A stretch of 64,000 nt of DNA from Ochotona curzoniae (GCF_017591425.1 NW_024465746.1:124001-188000); one strand, 5' to 3'; positions 22,812-34,765 are shown, numbered from the stretch's first letter. Notes: generated by a model not told the origin, from the sequence alone. Numbers and translations: made by a program.

Positions 22812-22965
22812 ACTGACCTTTGTTGGTGAAATGTGTCTCCTGCAGGCAACAAATAGATGGGTTTTGTTTTTCAATCCAGTCTACTAATCAATGACATTTG
22901 ATAGATGAGTTTAATCCATTTACATTCAGGGTTAATATGAATGGGTGGTAATTTTGTCCTGTCAT
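22812..22965 (-). pseudogene. L1 ORF2 N-terminal remnant
   Basis: It starts with ATG at 22965 (minus), 2 bp beyond the ORF1 stop at 22967-22969. The translation shows LTLNVNGLNS and, after one in-frame stop, WIEKQNPSICCLQETH, the opening of the L1 endonuclease domain. Homology stops after about 51 codons, where the 3' UTR begins. Confidence 0.75.
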
Positions 22966-22966
22966 T

Positions 22967-23985
22967 TTAGCAATGGGTTGTCATTTTACTGGGATGTTCT
23001 TCCCATTTGCCTTTGGTTTTGGTGGGTACTATTCCTTTTCTCTGTCAAGAGAACATCTTGAAGTAGCATTTGTAGGGCAGGTTTGGAAGAGGCAAATTCT
23101 TTTAACTTTTCTTTACTGTGGAAGAATTTTATTTCATTTTCAAAGACAAAGAAAAGCATTGCTGGTTACGTTATCCTGGGCCAACAAGTCTCTGCTTTTA
23201 GCATCTGAAATATGTTGCTCCATTCTCTTCTGGCCTGTTGAGTTTCATGTGAGAGATCTCCTATGAGTTTAATTGGCATTCCTTTATATGTCAATTGATT
23301 TTTTTCATGTGCCCATTTAAGGATCTCTTTCTTATGTTCAGTTGAAGAGAGCTTGATTATCAAGTGTTGTGGTGAAGATCGCTTTTGATCAAGGCTGTTG
23401 GGAGTTCTGTGCACCTCCTGGATGTTGTTTCCCAATTCTTTCTCCAGATTAGGCCAATTTTTCCTTATTATTTCATTAAATACATTTGTAGACCCAGCTT
23501 CTCTTTCTGTACCTTCTGGGACTCCCATAGCTCTTATATTTGGCCTCTTAATAGTGTCTTTCGATACTGGAACACTTTTTTTTTTTTTTGCCGGATCCAG
23601 CTCTGCTTCCAGCTTTTTGTTTGTTTCCCCCTGGTGACAGGAAATACCTTCTAATTTTGAGTTTCTTTCTTCTGCTTCCTTCATTCTATTTTGGATACTC
23701 TTTAGTGTACTTAATTTGCTCCACTGTATTTTTCATTTCTGATATATTGGCTTTCATTTGATTCATTTCCAGTGTGACATATTCCTTAAATTCTTTAAAT
23801 ATTTGCTTTACCTGCTTCTCATTGTTGATAAGAGGCTTTATAACAAGTGTTTTGAATTTTATATCTCCCATTTTCTCGATGTCTTCCTCAGTTATCTCTG
23901 AGGTTGGTATAGGGTTTTGCTCCTTTGCAGGGGAGTCATCAGTAATATTCATTGTGCCTCTGTCTCTTCTTTTGCTCTTGGTCAT
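22967..23985 (-). pseudogene. L1 ORF1 (ORF1p), broken
   Basis: About 339 codons from ATG at 23985 to TAA at 22967-22969, close to the usual L1 ORF1p length. ORF1p trimerises and binds L1 RNA. The N-terminal part (minus frame 23686-23985) has the lysine/arginine start MTKSKRRDRG and a hydrophobic heptad region around MKANISEMKNTVEQIK, consistent with the coiled coil. The central and C-terminal part (23166-23684) has RPNIRAMGVPEG, QKRSSPQHLIIKLS and ARREWSNIFQML, as in the RRM and C-terminal domains. Breaks: a frameshift near 23700, an in-frame stop at 23166, and a frameshift near 23000. The element no longer makes full ORF1p. Confidence 0.82.
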
Positions 23986-24330
23986 TGTACTTCTGGCTCT
24001 CAGAATCTTCTTGGGGCAGAAGCTATGTCACCTACAGGTTTACAGTTTGATTTTACTTATTGCAGTTGGTACATGGCTTTTTGTTTGCAGTCACTTGTGC
24101 CATTCCCTCCAGCCAATTCCAGGTTTGGGTTCTTATGTTAGATTTCCACCATGGTCTCCGTAGCTACAGCTCCTGGCTCACCGCTTTCCACCTCCCATGA
24201 CACTGTGCTGAGGCTGTACCATTTTCTGTTACAACCTTTCTCCCACTTCTGGTTGGAGCAGGTCCCAGGATTAGGGAGACGCCAGGTGTCCTATATAGCT
24301 CAGTTGCTGTTGGTAGTAATCTTGCAGGAA

Positions 24331-24600
24331 CCTGTTGGCCGTTAGGTCTGAGGGCCACACGGACCTATTTTGACACGAATGACGCCATAGTTGGTATTAT
24401 TTTCCTGAGCTCAGTGAGTTCTCGCTGAGCTCATCGCATGCGCAGCTCACTGTTGACCCCTGCAGTCCTAAAGTGTTTGCCACATCATACAAAATGGCAC
24501 CTGATGTGTCACTACTAGAGTTCTTGATCTGCTGGCCATCAGGTCTGAGGGATACCCGGACCTATCTTGGGGAGACTGTAGGATGTAATGTTGTTGCTGT
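24331..24600 (-). repeat. Partial ~200-bp repeat in the L1 5' UTR
   Basis: A block with GGTCTGAGGG followed by CGGACCTATTTTG (near 24345) recurs about 200 bp later, preceded each time by TGCTGGCC or TGTTGGCC (second copy near 24540). This suggests one and a half 5' UTR monomers like those of rodent L1. Confidence 0.4.
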
Positions 24601-24795
24601 TCACTAAATGATCACCCACCATTGTTCCTGGCCACAGCAGAGCAGGTCCCTGAGAGCCTTGCTGAGGTGCCCACGGCCAAGGAAGCGTTGCCTGCATTGC
24701 CTGCATTCACTTCAGGAATGCCAGGTCTGTGCCTCCTTTGTCATCCTGCAAAATGGACGATCTTCACACCCACCTTGATGCTGTCTCCTTTTTTT

Positions 24796-25153
24796 TTTCT
24801 TTTTAAAGAATTATTTAATATTTTTATTGGAAATGAACATATACAGATAGAAGGACAGACAATGATCTTCTGTCTGCCTGTTTATTCTGCAAGCGGTTGC
24901 AGTGGCCAGAGCTGAACTGATCAGAAGCCAGGAGCTTCTTTCAAGTCTCCCATGCGAGTGCAGGATCCCAAGGCTTGGGGCTGTCCTCTACTGCTTTCCC
25001 AGACCACAAGCAGGGAGCTGGATGTGGGAAGTGGAGCAGCTGGGATTAGATCCAGTGGCCAAATGGGATCCCGGTGCGTGAAAGGCGAGGTCTTTAGCTG
25101 CTAGGCTTCTGTGTCGGGCCCAGGTGAGGACTTTAACCACCAGGCTACCATGC
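24796..25153 (-). mobile_element. C-type SINE with an extra head copy
   Basis: A minus-strand SINE runs from its tail to GTGTCGGGCCC at 25121. A second partial head (GGTGAGGACTTTAACCACC... CATGCC, about 25123-25153) follows directly. An ~11-bp repeat CTCCTTTTTTT at 24785-24795 and 25154-25164 flanks the whole unit, so the double head was probably present when it inserted. Confidence 0.82.
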
Positions 25154-25164
25154 CTCCTTTTTTT

Positions 25165-26495
25165 GGAGGGTGGGATGATTTTTACATAGTTGATTAGGGT
25201 AATAAGGACTAAGGGCTACAAGAATGTGGGTGAGATCACCATTTCTACATTCTCTTTTTCTTTCCTATATCTCAGGGAAGAGGAAAGATAGAGAAGCCAT
25301 ACCCAGCCTCCAAAACGCCTCTGCACCCGATACAGCCCCAGATTCCTCCAAGTGGGGCATGCTCTGAGGTTTGAATAGTTTAATAGTTCTGAATGGCTGT
25401 CGATCTTGCCATTCCAAGCATGATGTAATCTCTGTAGAATCCTCTGGTTGACATAGTCAACCTTAGAGTCTCTATTTGCTCATATATTCACTGCCAACTT
25501 TTGGCTGTGGTAGTTGATCAATTTGTTCTGTCCTCCATCTGTTGTGGTTCCAGTTGTCCTTTGCAGACTCCAGTGTACTGCCATGTCCTCCATGTGCACC
25601 TGGACGTACTGTCCACTGCTCCGTTTAAGCAACCGAGGAGGCTCAGCTCTGACACATGCATTCCATGATCAGACCATGGAATCTGCAATTCTCTTCATGG
25701 ATGGGGTTAGGAGTACAGCGATTCAGTAAGTGGGATCCCCAAATAAACTTATCTGAGGTGATCCCAGACCTGATTCTCAGGTGTGCTTGTCAGTACAGGA
25801 TCTGGCACAGTCTGTCAGCCAAATCGGCCTAAATCACACTCCGTTACTTGCAGTTGCATGGTCATTTCTGCCTCCAGCCCTGTTTTCTACACAAATCAAA
25901 GAGTGTTGCAGCCCAGCCCAGCCCAGTCCTGCCCACCACATACTCAGCATTCATACAAACTAGTGGGAGCTGCAACCTAGTTGGAGTGACCTGCAATAAC
26001 CTCCCACCAGGCCCGCCCTCTGCCCTGGTTCTTATGCTTGCTGATATGTATAGCAGACTGGTTCATTTTGTCTCACACCCCAGTCAGCTCTCATACATGT
26101 CAATGGACATTGAAACGTAGTTCAACCCAACCAACCCCACTACCCAGCCCACACAGGAGCTGGTGGGGGTCACTCTCTGTCTAGCCATGCCTACCCCAGT
26201 CCTAGTTCTCATGCTCACCATTCAGAGTGGCAACCCAAGAGGGAGGTGCCCACTATCTCCCTACTGGGTACACTGCCAGTCCCAGATCTTGCATTTTCCA
26301 GGTGGCTCTGCAGTTTAGCTTAATAGAATTTACCCCCTCATGCCGACATCTGCCAGCTGATACTGTGGCAAAGCCCAACCAACCCTCACCCACTCTGACT
26401 TATGCATGCATCTGTAGGAACAGTCAACCCAGCCTGGCATTTCCCTAATCCAGCTCGCATGAGGCCAACAGGTGTTATAGCCCTGTCTGCTCTGG
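25165..26495 (-). mobile_element. Element X copy 2
   Basis: It begins at left with TTTTTACATAGTTGATTAGGG, the 3' signature shared with copies 4 and 5. The 3' segment follows (AGGTGATCCCAGACCTGATT near 25755), then repeat units such as AGTGGGAGCTGCAACC. It is truncated at the right (minus-strand 5') side, where an old SINE head follows. It has no usable reading frame. Confidence 0.7.
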
Positions 26496-26582
26496 AGCAG
26501 CTGGAATTCAAAGTACCGCTCTCCTATGGGACTTGAGTATTCAGAACAGCAGCTTAACCTGCTGCTTCACCATGCCCACCCT
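26496..26582 (-). mobile_element. Old SINE head fragment
   Basis: The string AGCAGCTTAACCTGCTGCTTCACCATGCCCACC resembles a diverged minus-strand C-type SINE head. Only the head side is visible. Confidence 0.5.
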
Positions 26583-28370
26583 ATGGAAGAATGTTTCAGT
26601 GTTAAAGCAATAAATTATTTTTATTGATAGTTATTATTGATGTTTGGCATTTATTAGACATTGATATTATTGATATATTGATATTTATTAGATGTTTAAA
26701 ATTCAAAATTTGTAGTGAGTATTTTCTAAGTAGCTGCCTTTGGAAGTGCAAGAGGCGAGAAGCCACTGGCTGATGCAGCATACAATAGGACCAGTGACTT
26801 CCGCGGCCACACATCCTCTTCAAATCTCCTCTCAGTTCCCTGGTTTGATGTAATGGTGAAACCCTCTATCCACTTGTTCCAGTTAAGGCTCTGTGGGCAG
26901 AGGAAAGCTAACCTATAGTTGGATTCAGTATTTGTTCTAGTCCATAAGAATCCCTTGCAGCTCCAGGATAGAAGGGCTCAGGGTAGTCATCAGATGAGTT
27001 GGTCTCCATGATGGATGGTGCCATGTTAGCGGCTGAGCGTCCATCCATGCTGCCGGTGGGTTGGGTGTCTGGCTGTGGCTAGCTTAGTCCTTCAGCTGGT
27101 CCTGCACAGCATCTCTGCTTCTGCCACTCCAGCTGCGTGGCTTGTGAGCTTATAGCCTGGGTCAGAGGCTGCCTAACTTCAGTCAAAGAGCCTCATTCTG
27201 TGGTTTATCTACAGCAGATGGTGTCCGATGGTGTCCACATGCCACACAGTTAATATGCTCCCCCACACGCCTGTGTTTGTCTCTCTTCTAGAATGCTAGT
27301 CTTTGATGATCCAGCCTTTCTCCAATCAGTCAGACCATGGGTTTGCATAGCTGACCCTGATGTCCTGTCTTTCCACTCAAATCTCTGCTCACTGGGAGGA
27401 CTTCCTTTGCCCCTCTCAGGGTCGACCACCACTGAGTAGGGCTGTAACGCAAAAGCTGTCCAGTTTGAAGTATATCCAGGCTAAGCTGAAGCATTTGTGA
27501 ACAAACTTGACCTCTCCCTTCTCTCCATCAACAAGGCTTGACAGTTGCCAAACTGAGAGAAACTGTAGATTCATGCCTAGTTGATCTTCAGGTGAATGTA
27601 AGGTGCATCTGGCTGCCACTTCTGACAAGGGCAGGATGTGTGCATTTAATATATCACCAGCTGCAAATCTGAAGCCATGTTAATCTGCTCCTCCATCACA
27701 TACCGATACCTCATCTCCTTAGGAGCTGCAGTGGGAGGTACCACCCAGTAGAGCTTGGGGCATCCACTGTCATCTATCAGGATCTGTCTCTTCATCCTGA
27801 CTACAAGCTTAAGATCCAGTGAAATGACCGAGCATACAGTGGAACTATTTTGAATTGGCAGTGGTCTGGAACTTCATCTGTTGCCTGAGCTCACACAGGT
27901 GGCCCTAAACTGGGATGATGTTATGAGTCTCTAAGTTTTAAAGTCTCTCTTAGATTTTGTGTCAAATGGTTCTTGAAGTGTGTGAGTGATTATCCCAAGT
28001 GCACAGTTATGTAAATGAACAGCCCTGGCTCTTTTCAGGATCAGAACTTGGGGAATCATGGCCATGTATGTCTTTGAAGGAACATTCTGGTCTTCTCCTC
28101 GGGATAGAGGAATTGGCTCAAGTCTGGGAGCAAGTGACTTACAATAACAACTATTGTATTTTTTGCAACTTTTTGGGTTAGGAAGATGGCTCAGCCATGT
28201 GACTCAGGCCTCAACAGAGGTTGCTTGGTTGAGCTTAGTTAGATAACAGGCTGGTCTGGGAAGATGTGTTTATGCAACCTCACTTGCAAGTCTGATGTTT
28301 TCAGTAGGATTGCCCGTGATCTCCCCAGGCTGGCAGTCTCAAGGCAAACAGACTTGCTTTTTAATGAAAA
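26583..28370. other. Unique sequence; possible decayed coding fragment on minus
   Basis: The left 120 bp is AT-rich with TTATTGATATT repeats. Between 27230 and 27810 the minus strand has several open stretches in different frames. One is about 50 codons (27647-27807) containing CPKLYWVVPPTAAPKEMRYR, and the 70-codon frame at 27416-27628 follows. They might belong to one decayed coding sequence, but I do not recognise a family. Confidence 0.25.
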
Positions 28371-28790
28371 TCTACTTACTTACTTGTTTTAAAGAATATT
28401 GGGGGTGGGTGGGAGGAGTATATCTAGATGATACATAATCACACATATAGAGAGAGAGAGAGGGAAAGAGGGGAAAAAGGGAAAGAGAGAAGGAAAGAGA
28501 GAGAAAATGAGGGAGAGAGAGAGAGAGGGAGAATGTTTCATCTGCAAGTGCACTCCCAAGATATCCACAGAACAGTCAAGACTAGACCAGGCTAAAACCA
28601 GGGACTCCATCCAGGTTTGCAACATGGTGGCAGCAGCTCAAGGACTGGGGTAGTTATCCATTGCTTTCCCAGGGCGTTAGGAGGAAGTGGGATGAGAAGT
28701 AGAGCAGCTGTGACTGGATCTGGCATGCTGATATACAAGCAAGGGTCACATGGCGTTTTGAATTGGTGCGCATCAATGCTGGCCAGCCCT
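28371..28790 (-). mobile_element. Old C-type SINE with long GA-rich tract
   Basis: A purine-rich run (AGAGAGAGGGAAAGAGG-like, 28448-28535) sits where the GAGAGACAGAGAGG part of a SINE is expected. A diverged body (ATGAGAAGTAGAGCAGC) and a head ending AATGCTGGCCAGCCC follow. Confidence 0.7.
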
Positions 28791-30622
28791 GGTAAGCAGA
28801 CTTTTTACAGTGTGAAGTTCTTAGAGAGCATGTCCCAAGAGACCGGGATGCTTGTTCTACAAGGCTTCTTAGATCTTGGCTTCAGAAACCTCACATCTTA
28901 TTGATCAAAAAAATGAATGCTAGTCCAAACCCAAGGAGGAGAAAGGAGGTGTCAGCTTGTGATGGAAAGACTAGCTAAGAATTTTCCAGCATCTTACCCT
29001 ACCATACTTAGCTGGCCGGAATGTGCTTCTCTGCCCATACTGTGTTGTAGTTAGAACTTTGCCACTGAGTTATTGGCCAGAATGACATATGGGGATGGGT
29101 TTTGATGGTGATATTTACTGTTGGACAAAGCAGAGGCCTCTGCATTGACTTGAAACAAGTGGAGCACTGGCCACACACAGGAAAGAGGAGCCGCTTTTAC
29201 AGGTGTAATGGTGCAGAGAATGCTGAAGCTTCAAAAATTTCCTAGATATTTGTGCCCAGCCTCTCTTCTATCAGACTTGCCAGAGCTGAGCAAGTGAAAT
29301 GAGACAGCTGCTGGACCACCGTGACCTCCCATTCTCTAGTAACAGAGTAGGAAAGGCAAACGATTAGGTGGAAGGCTCAGCTATGCAACAGAACAGGAGA
29401 ACGCTCAGCTCTGGCAAGATGTTTGATCCCCCAAGCTTAATTTAGTGCAGACTTTATTATCTTTCGGCAGTACATCAGTGGCTCCCACAAAAATGTCTCA
29501 CTCCATGGACCTTGTAATTACTATTTCACCAGAGAGAATGCCGAAGACGGGGCACCTCTCATGGACTCTGTTCACTGTGACTCTGTCCTCATTCACACGG
29601 TAAGATCACCGGCGCCTGTCCAGCTACGACCTGCCGGAAGCCACCAATGTTTCAGCTGCACCTGGGAGCGAGCCTCAGGTGGGCCCAAAGCAGATGATGA
29701 GCTCCCCATGGGCATTCCCTAGGCCTATCCCAGCACCCAACATGTACGTTTGAGTTCCCCTGGGGAACAGGCTGTGGAGCAGGTGTTTGGATGCAGGGTG
29801 TTTGGGGCTGGTCCTCTCTAGAACGAGGAGTGCAGGATTGGGAATAAGAAGAAGCAGAGGTGACTGGAGCTTCTGTGGCTCACGCTGGGCCCTAGTCCTG
29901 GCCTTTGTGCTGTGTGCAGATCAATACTGGGTCTTGTGTTGTCAAATTTCTCCCCTTAACAAAGGACCATGACTGAGGCCAAGGACGACTCCCAGAAGAG
30001 ACTCTGCTCTCGTGTGGCCAGCATCCTGGCAGGTGGAGGGAGGGTGTGTCAGCTCCTGAAAAAGAAAGCTTGAGGGTGCCCAGTGTGATTGCCCCCACAC
30101 CGTTATTTGGCCATGGGGTGACCCTCTGGAGACAAGAACTGTAGTGGCCAAGACTGATACAGAGCATGGCCTGGGCAGCCTGGGAGAGGCTTGCTCCCAG
30201 CAGTGGCAGCCAGAGGAAGAGCAGCCGCAGGGCCTGACACATGCTAAGGGCTAAATGTTTATGGAATGGAAAGTTCTGGATGTAGTCAAGGTCAGAACAG
30301 TAGTGAATCGGGAATCCAGAGTGAATCAGTAGTGAGGCAGGACTCCAGTCTGTCTGGGTAGACTGTGCTGAAATTCCTCTTTCCTATGAGCCCCTAAGTT
30401 AACAGTAGACACATATCATACAAAATCCTTCCTTTGGGGAGGTCTTGGCCTGGGTTTGTTCCTTATTATAGTCTTTATTCAAGTTTTTGAGTAAGATGAT
30501 CTTTTATAGAACTGCTTGGAAAGTAATAATCTCTAGCTGTGTTTCCATGGGATCATATGGCTGAAGTTTAAATCACCCATTAATGAGTATTTGGCATTGC
30601 CTTATTTGTATTCATTGAGAAA
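28791..30622. other. No gene recognised
   Basis: About 1.8 kb of unique sequence. The 116-codon minus frame at 29892-30242 has a leucine-rich start but no recognisable domain, and overlapping frames are also open. Confidence 0.4.
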
Positions 30623-30895
30623 TTGCTGTGGCTGGTGCTGTGGTGTAGCAAGTGCAGCTGCCGCCAGCATTCCATTTGGGTGCCAGATCCAGATCCATGA
30701 CAATGCACCTGTGAGAGGAGTAGAGGATGGTCCAAGTGTTTAGGCCTCAGCATCCACATGGGAGACCTCTTACTTCAGCCTGACCCAGTTCCGGCCATTC
30801 TCTCCCCCCCCCCCCCCCCCCGCCTTTTCCTTCTCTCTCTATTTTCCTCTGGCTCTGCCTTTCAAATAAATGGATAAACTTTTTAAATAGAATTT
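30623..30895 (+). mobile_element. Old C-type SINE with poly(C) expansion
   Basis: Diverged plus-strand copy: head GGCTGGTGCTGTGGTGTAGC, GCATTCCATTTGGGTGCC, CACATGGGAGACC, and 3' end CTGCCTTTCAAATAAATGG. A run of 18 C at 30804-30821 lies inside its pyrimidine-rich part. Confidence 0.8.
30804..30821. repeat. Poly(C) run, 18 bases
   Basis: Homopolymer inside the old SINE. Its length is probably variable and error-prone in sequencing. Confidence 0.9.
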
Positions 30896-30954
30896 AATCC
30901 ATTTATTTAAAAAGAGACAACCCAAAAACATCTTATTCCTTTATAAAACAAAGA

Positions 30955-33640
30955 GAGATCAGCAGTTCAGTTGGAGGGATCTCCAAAGAAACTTGGCCTG
31001 AGGTGATCCCAGACCTGATTCTTATGTGTGCTTGCCAGTACAGGGTCTGGCACCATCTGTCACCTCAATCAGCTTATGCACATGTTGGTGGTTTCAATTG
31101 CTGGGTTAGTTCTGTTTCTAGCCCTGTCTTCCACGTGAACCAATGGGTGTTGCAGTTCAGCCCGACCGTGCCCACTTCATACTCGGTCCTCAGCAAACCA
31201 GTGGAAGCTGCAACCTAATTGGGGTGGCTCCTTATAACCCCCACCAGGCCTGTACTCTACCCTGGTTCCCATGCATGCCAGTATGTGTCGCAGGCTTGTT
31301 CAGTCTGTCCCACATCCCATTTAGTTCTCTTACATGTCTGTTGACATTGAAGCCTAGTTAAACCCAACCAGCCCTACTTTCCAGCCCACACGCATAGTGG
31401 CAGGTGCCTTTCTGTCTAGCCACCCCTGCCCCTGTCCTGATTTTCATGCTCTCCATTGGGAGTGGTAACCCAAGAGGGAGGTGCCCACTATCTCCCTACT
31501 TGGCCACTCCCACTCTCAGATTATGCACTCATCAGGTGGTTCTTGACAGGAGTTTAACTTGACAGATTTAGCCCCCAGTGCCAGCCTCTGCCATCTGATG
31601 CTGCGGCAAATCAACCAACACTCACCCAATTTTTGCCTGCACCAGTTAGAAGGGTCAGCCCAACCTGGCCCTTCACGGACCTAGTCTACATGAGGCCCAC
31701 AGATGTTGTAGCCCTGCCTGGTCTGGTCTGCCCCTATCCTACCTCATGCTCTCCAGTGGGTGAGGTTGTCCAGCAGGAGAGCCCACATTTCCCCTGCTGA
31801 CTTTGCCCCATCCCTCCCTGGTTTTCATGTGTGCTCTTTGGACACTATGGCCACATCTGGTATGGCTTACCTCACTTTGGCATTCCATAATGTGCACTAG
31901 TTTGTGTCGCGACCAAACCTGGCCCAACCCACTTTGTTCTGGTGCTGGGTTTCGTCAGTGGGTGATGTGAACTGGTTTAGCCTGCTGCCCCTGACCTATG
32001 CCAAATGTATGCTTGTGGGTATCTTTTTCTGGCCTGGTTTGGGTTGCTCCCTATCATGGTTCTTGTGCTTACCCTAGGGACTGTGTCCTGACAGAGGAGT
32101 TTCCCATGCTCCTCCATCAGAACCTCTCCCTATGCCTTGCATGTATTGGTGGGTCCATGGGTCAGCCCTCATTGCTGGCCTTCAATCCATTTCGGTTCTT
32201 ACTGTTGGATGTTTCAGCCCAGCCAAGGCTTGTCCATACCCAGACACAGCTCATACATGGCTCACTAGGGGCAGAGACCTAGCCTAGTCCTTCCTACACC
32301 TACCCAGGTTCTCCAGAGCACCAGATGGAACTGGCGTCTAGCCTGGTTAGGTGTGCCCAGTCCCAGTCCATGCTTGTGCCAAGGGAGATTGCAGCCATAT
32401 CCAGACCAGAACGCAGGCCCCACTCTGGGCCCTGCACTTAACAGGGGGAACCTCAACTCTCACATCTCCGGAACCAAGCCTACTACCATCCCTAGATTAC
32501 GTGCATGCCAGTGGTCACTCTGACCCAGGTGGCTTAGCCCCTCACCTGTCTCGGCCTTTGCCTTTGATGCTGTGGCCTAGTATCCCTGGTTCACGCAGAT
32601 CAGTCGGTGTAAGAGGCTAGCTCGGCATGACCTGTGCTTCATCCTTATTTCTGTTATTCCTTGTGAGTTGAGGTTTGCTCAGCCCTGCCCAGTCCACCCC
32701 CTTCCAGTTGCAGCTCTGCCCACTCCACACCTGTTTTAGGATGTACTTTCGGGTGCTGATATCGGTTTCTTTACCTGTAAGTGATGGCAGGTTCCATGGT
32801 CACACCTAGCTCAGCCCATTGCCACCCCAGCTCATGAGCTAACCTGCTGGACTTGTATTTCCACAGGGTTGGGCCCACACTTCCCCCAGAGAATCTACCC
32901 CTGGACCTAGTTCTCTCTCATGCTGGTTAGTGTCTTGACTCTGCCAAGTGTGACCCATCCACTGTTCCAACACCCAGTCAGGTACTGGTAACTAGTCCTG
33001 CCAGCTAGGCTCCATCCATAGCTTTCATGTGGACTGATGTGGCAGTCAGAGATGCTCTATGCTAACAGCCCATCTCGGGAATCCCATTTGGGCTGGTAGA
33101 TCAGTATGACCCAAATAGATCTTATGGACTCTCCCCTCCAAATCAACAGGTCTCAGTCCCCACGCTTGCCAGCAAGTTCCGGGATCCCATTGCTGGGACT
33201 CACCCAGAATTCATCCCTCACCTACATTCACACTGGCCTTATTCATTAGTGTCCCTAGGCAGCAATTACATATCCTAACAACCGCAGAGATCTTCACAGG
33301 CAGAGCCTCACACCCAACAGGTGAAACACCATAGGGAGCTGCTTTAGTCCCAACCCCATGGCCTGAACCTCTCCCAAGCTCTTCCTTGCTGCAAGATGTT
33401 AGCAGCAGGGCGGAGCCCGGCCTTTAATCCAGTTCCCACGTTTCCCTCATGGTGTACCTACTCTGAGGGAAGAGACCTCTCAGACCGGGAGAAAGCCTAG
33501 GACTCGGTCAACTGCCTTCTGGCAGTGGCTTTGGCCTGAGTCTCCAGCATTGGGTCCGGCCTGACTGGGGTACCCACCACAGCCGCCACACTGCAGGGAG
33601 CTGCTTTTACCCCAACCCCACTGCCCAAACTCCAAATGCA
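30955..33640 (-). mobile_element. Element X copy 3, long body and 5' part
   Basis: It starts at left inside the 3' segment (GGATCTCCAAAGAAACTTGGCC, then TGAGGTGATCCCAGACCTGATT), lacking the last ~550 bp. It has the longest continuous body of ~65-75 bp degenerate units. The landmark TGACAGAGGAGTTTCCC at about 32088 matches 14815 (copy 1) and 52755 (copy 5). At the minus-strand 5' side a motif containing AGGGAGCTGCTTT and AACCCCA occurs twice, about 260 bp apart (33335 and 33595). No shared open frame. Confidence 0.72.
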
Positions 33641-34764
33641 TAAACTTTTAAAACTGTGCTTTGCTGACTATTGGGAAAGCATAGTCATTCTGGAAACACT
33701 TCTCGTGGGAAAGGTTAACAATAATTAGACACGTTTGGTCCATTAGGGATCCTGGCTAAATGTTTTTAGCAAGTGTAATAACTGGGGACAGAGAAAAAGG
33801 TCCAGTATTTTAAAAATACACTCATTTATTTTTTCCTTGCCAATTTTGAGATTGGAGAAAACCCTAGGAGATTAAATAGTAAGAGCGATGACAAGCATGT
33901 GGGCATGTGGCCTGAATAAGGAAAAATAAGGGAAGAAATAAGGGAAATAAGAAATAAGGAGAAATAATGGAGCCATGTAGGCAGATGTGGGCAGATGCCC
34001 ATTGTGCAGTGATGGGGATGGGGTTCAGAGGAAGATGGTATTTATGTAAGTCTGAGTGCAGAGGAAACATGAGTGGGGGGCCTCTCTGCTGAGCCCCACG
34101 TCTTCTGCAACAATTGCTGCTTCCTGCTCAGGTTTCTAGTGGCATAAACTTTGCTTTAACAAAAAGTTTCTTGAAACTACTCTTTTTTTCCCCCCTCTTG
34201 AATCTTATAGTTTTTTTTTCATGTATTAATTTAAAAATTGGTAAAAATATCAGTAAAGCAGGCAGACATTTCTGAATCATCCCAGATTTTAAAGCATCAG
34301 ACGATTGCATGGACATTTGCCAGTAAGAAAGATCTCAGCTACTCAGAATGTCAAAATGCATCTCGATCAATTTGTCTCAGCTTTGGACATGACTGCCACT
34401 GTGCCTTGAATGGGTCTCTTTGTGTCTGACCTCATGCTCTGAACAGATTGCCAAGGCGGCAGTCTAGGAATTTGAAAAATATGAACTTCTCTGTAGTTTT
34501 TGGATAAGTTGAAAAGGATCTTTATAATAAGCTGTTTGAACCCAGAAGACACATTTCCCACTTAAACAACCTCTAGAAATGTTTATAAGCTCTATCTTAA
34601 TGTACAGCTTCTTGCTTATAGCAAAGCGTACGAGGCAGCCTGTGTAGGCAACGGGCATGGCTCTCCAATCCTGGGAGAGGGGGTTCAAGGCGTGGGTATT
34701 TAACTTGTTTTACTGAGTTTGTAGAGGATCCTCGTGCACTCCACTTTTATCCAGTTTAAGTGTA
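33641..34764. other. No gene recognised
   Basis: Unique sequence. A purine-rich simple repeat with AAATAAGG units lies at about 33915-33975. Confidence 0.45.
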
Positions 34765-34765
34765 T

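Larger units (their letters stand above)
22120..24620 (-). mobile_element. HAL1-like L1, copy B (5' UTR, ORF1, short ORF2, 3' UTR)
   Basis: Minus-strand order from right to left: L1 5' UTR-like sequence (about 24000-24620), ORF1 (22967-23985), the first ~51 codons of ORF2 (22812-22965), and directly the 3' UTR with its A/T tail (22120-22811). The 3' UTR aligns with those of L1s at 43844-45019 and 57184-57735. Only about 150 bp of ORF2 remains, so the element could make ORF1p but not endonuclease or reverse transcriptase. The same deletion junction in copy A shows that the deleted form itself was copied. This is the plan of HAL1 elements known in mammals. Confidence 0.8.

Noticed and set aside
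30955..33640. Classical satellite or CRISPR-like array
   Set aside because: Units are degenerate with variable length, copies of the whole block are dispersed and colinear, and the genome is mammalian.
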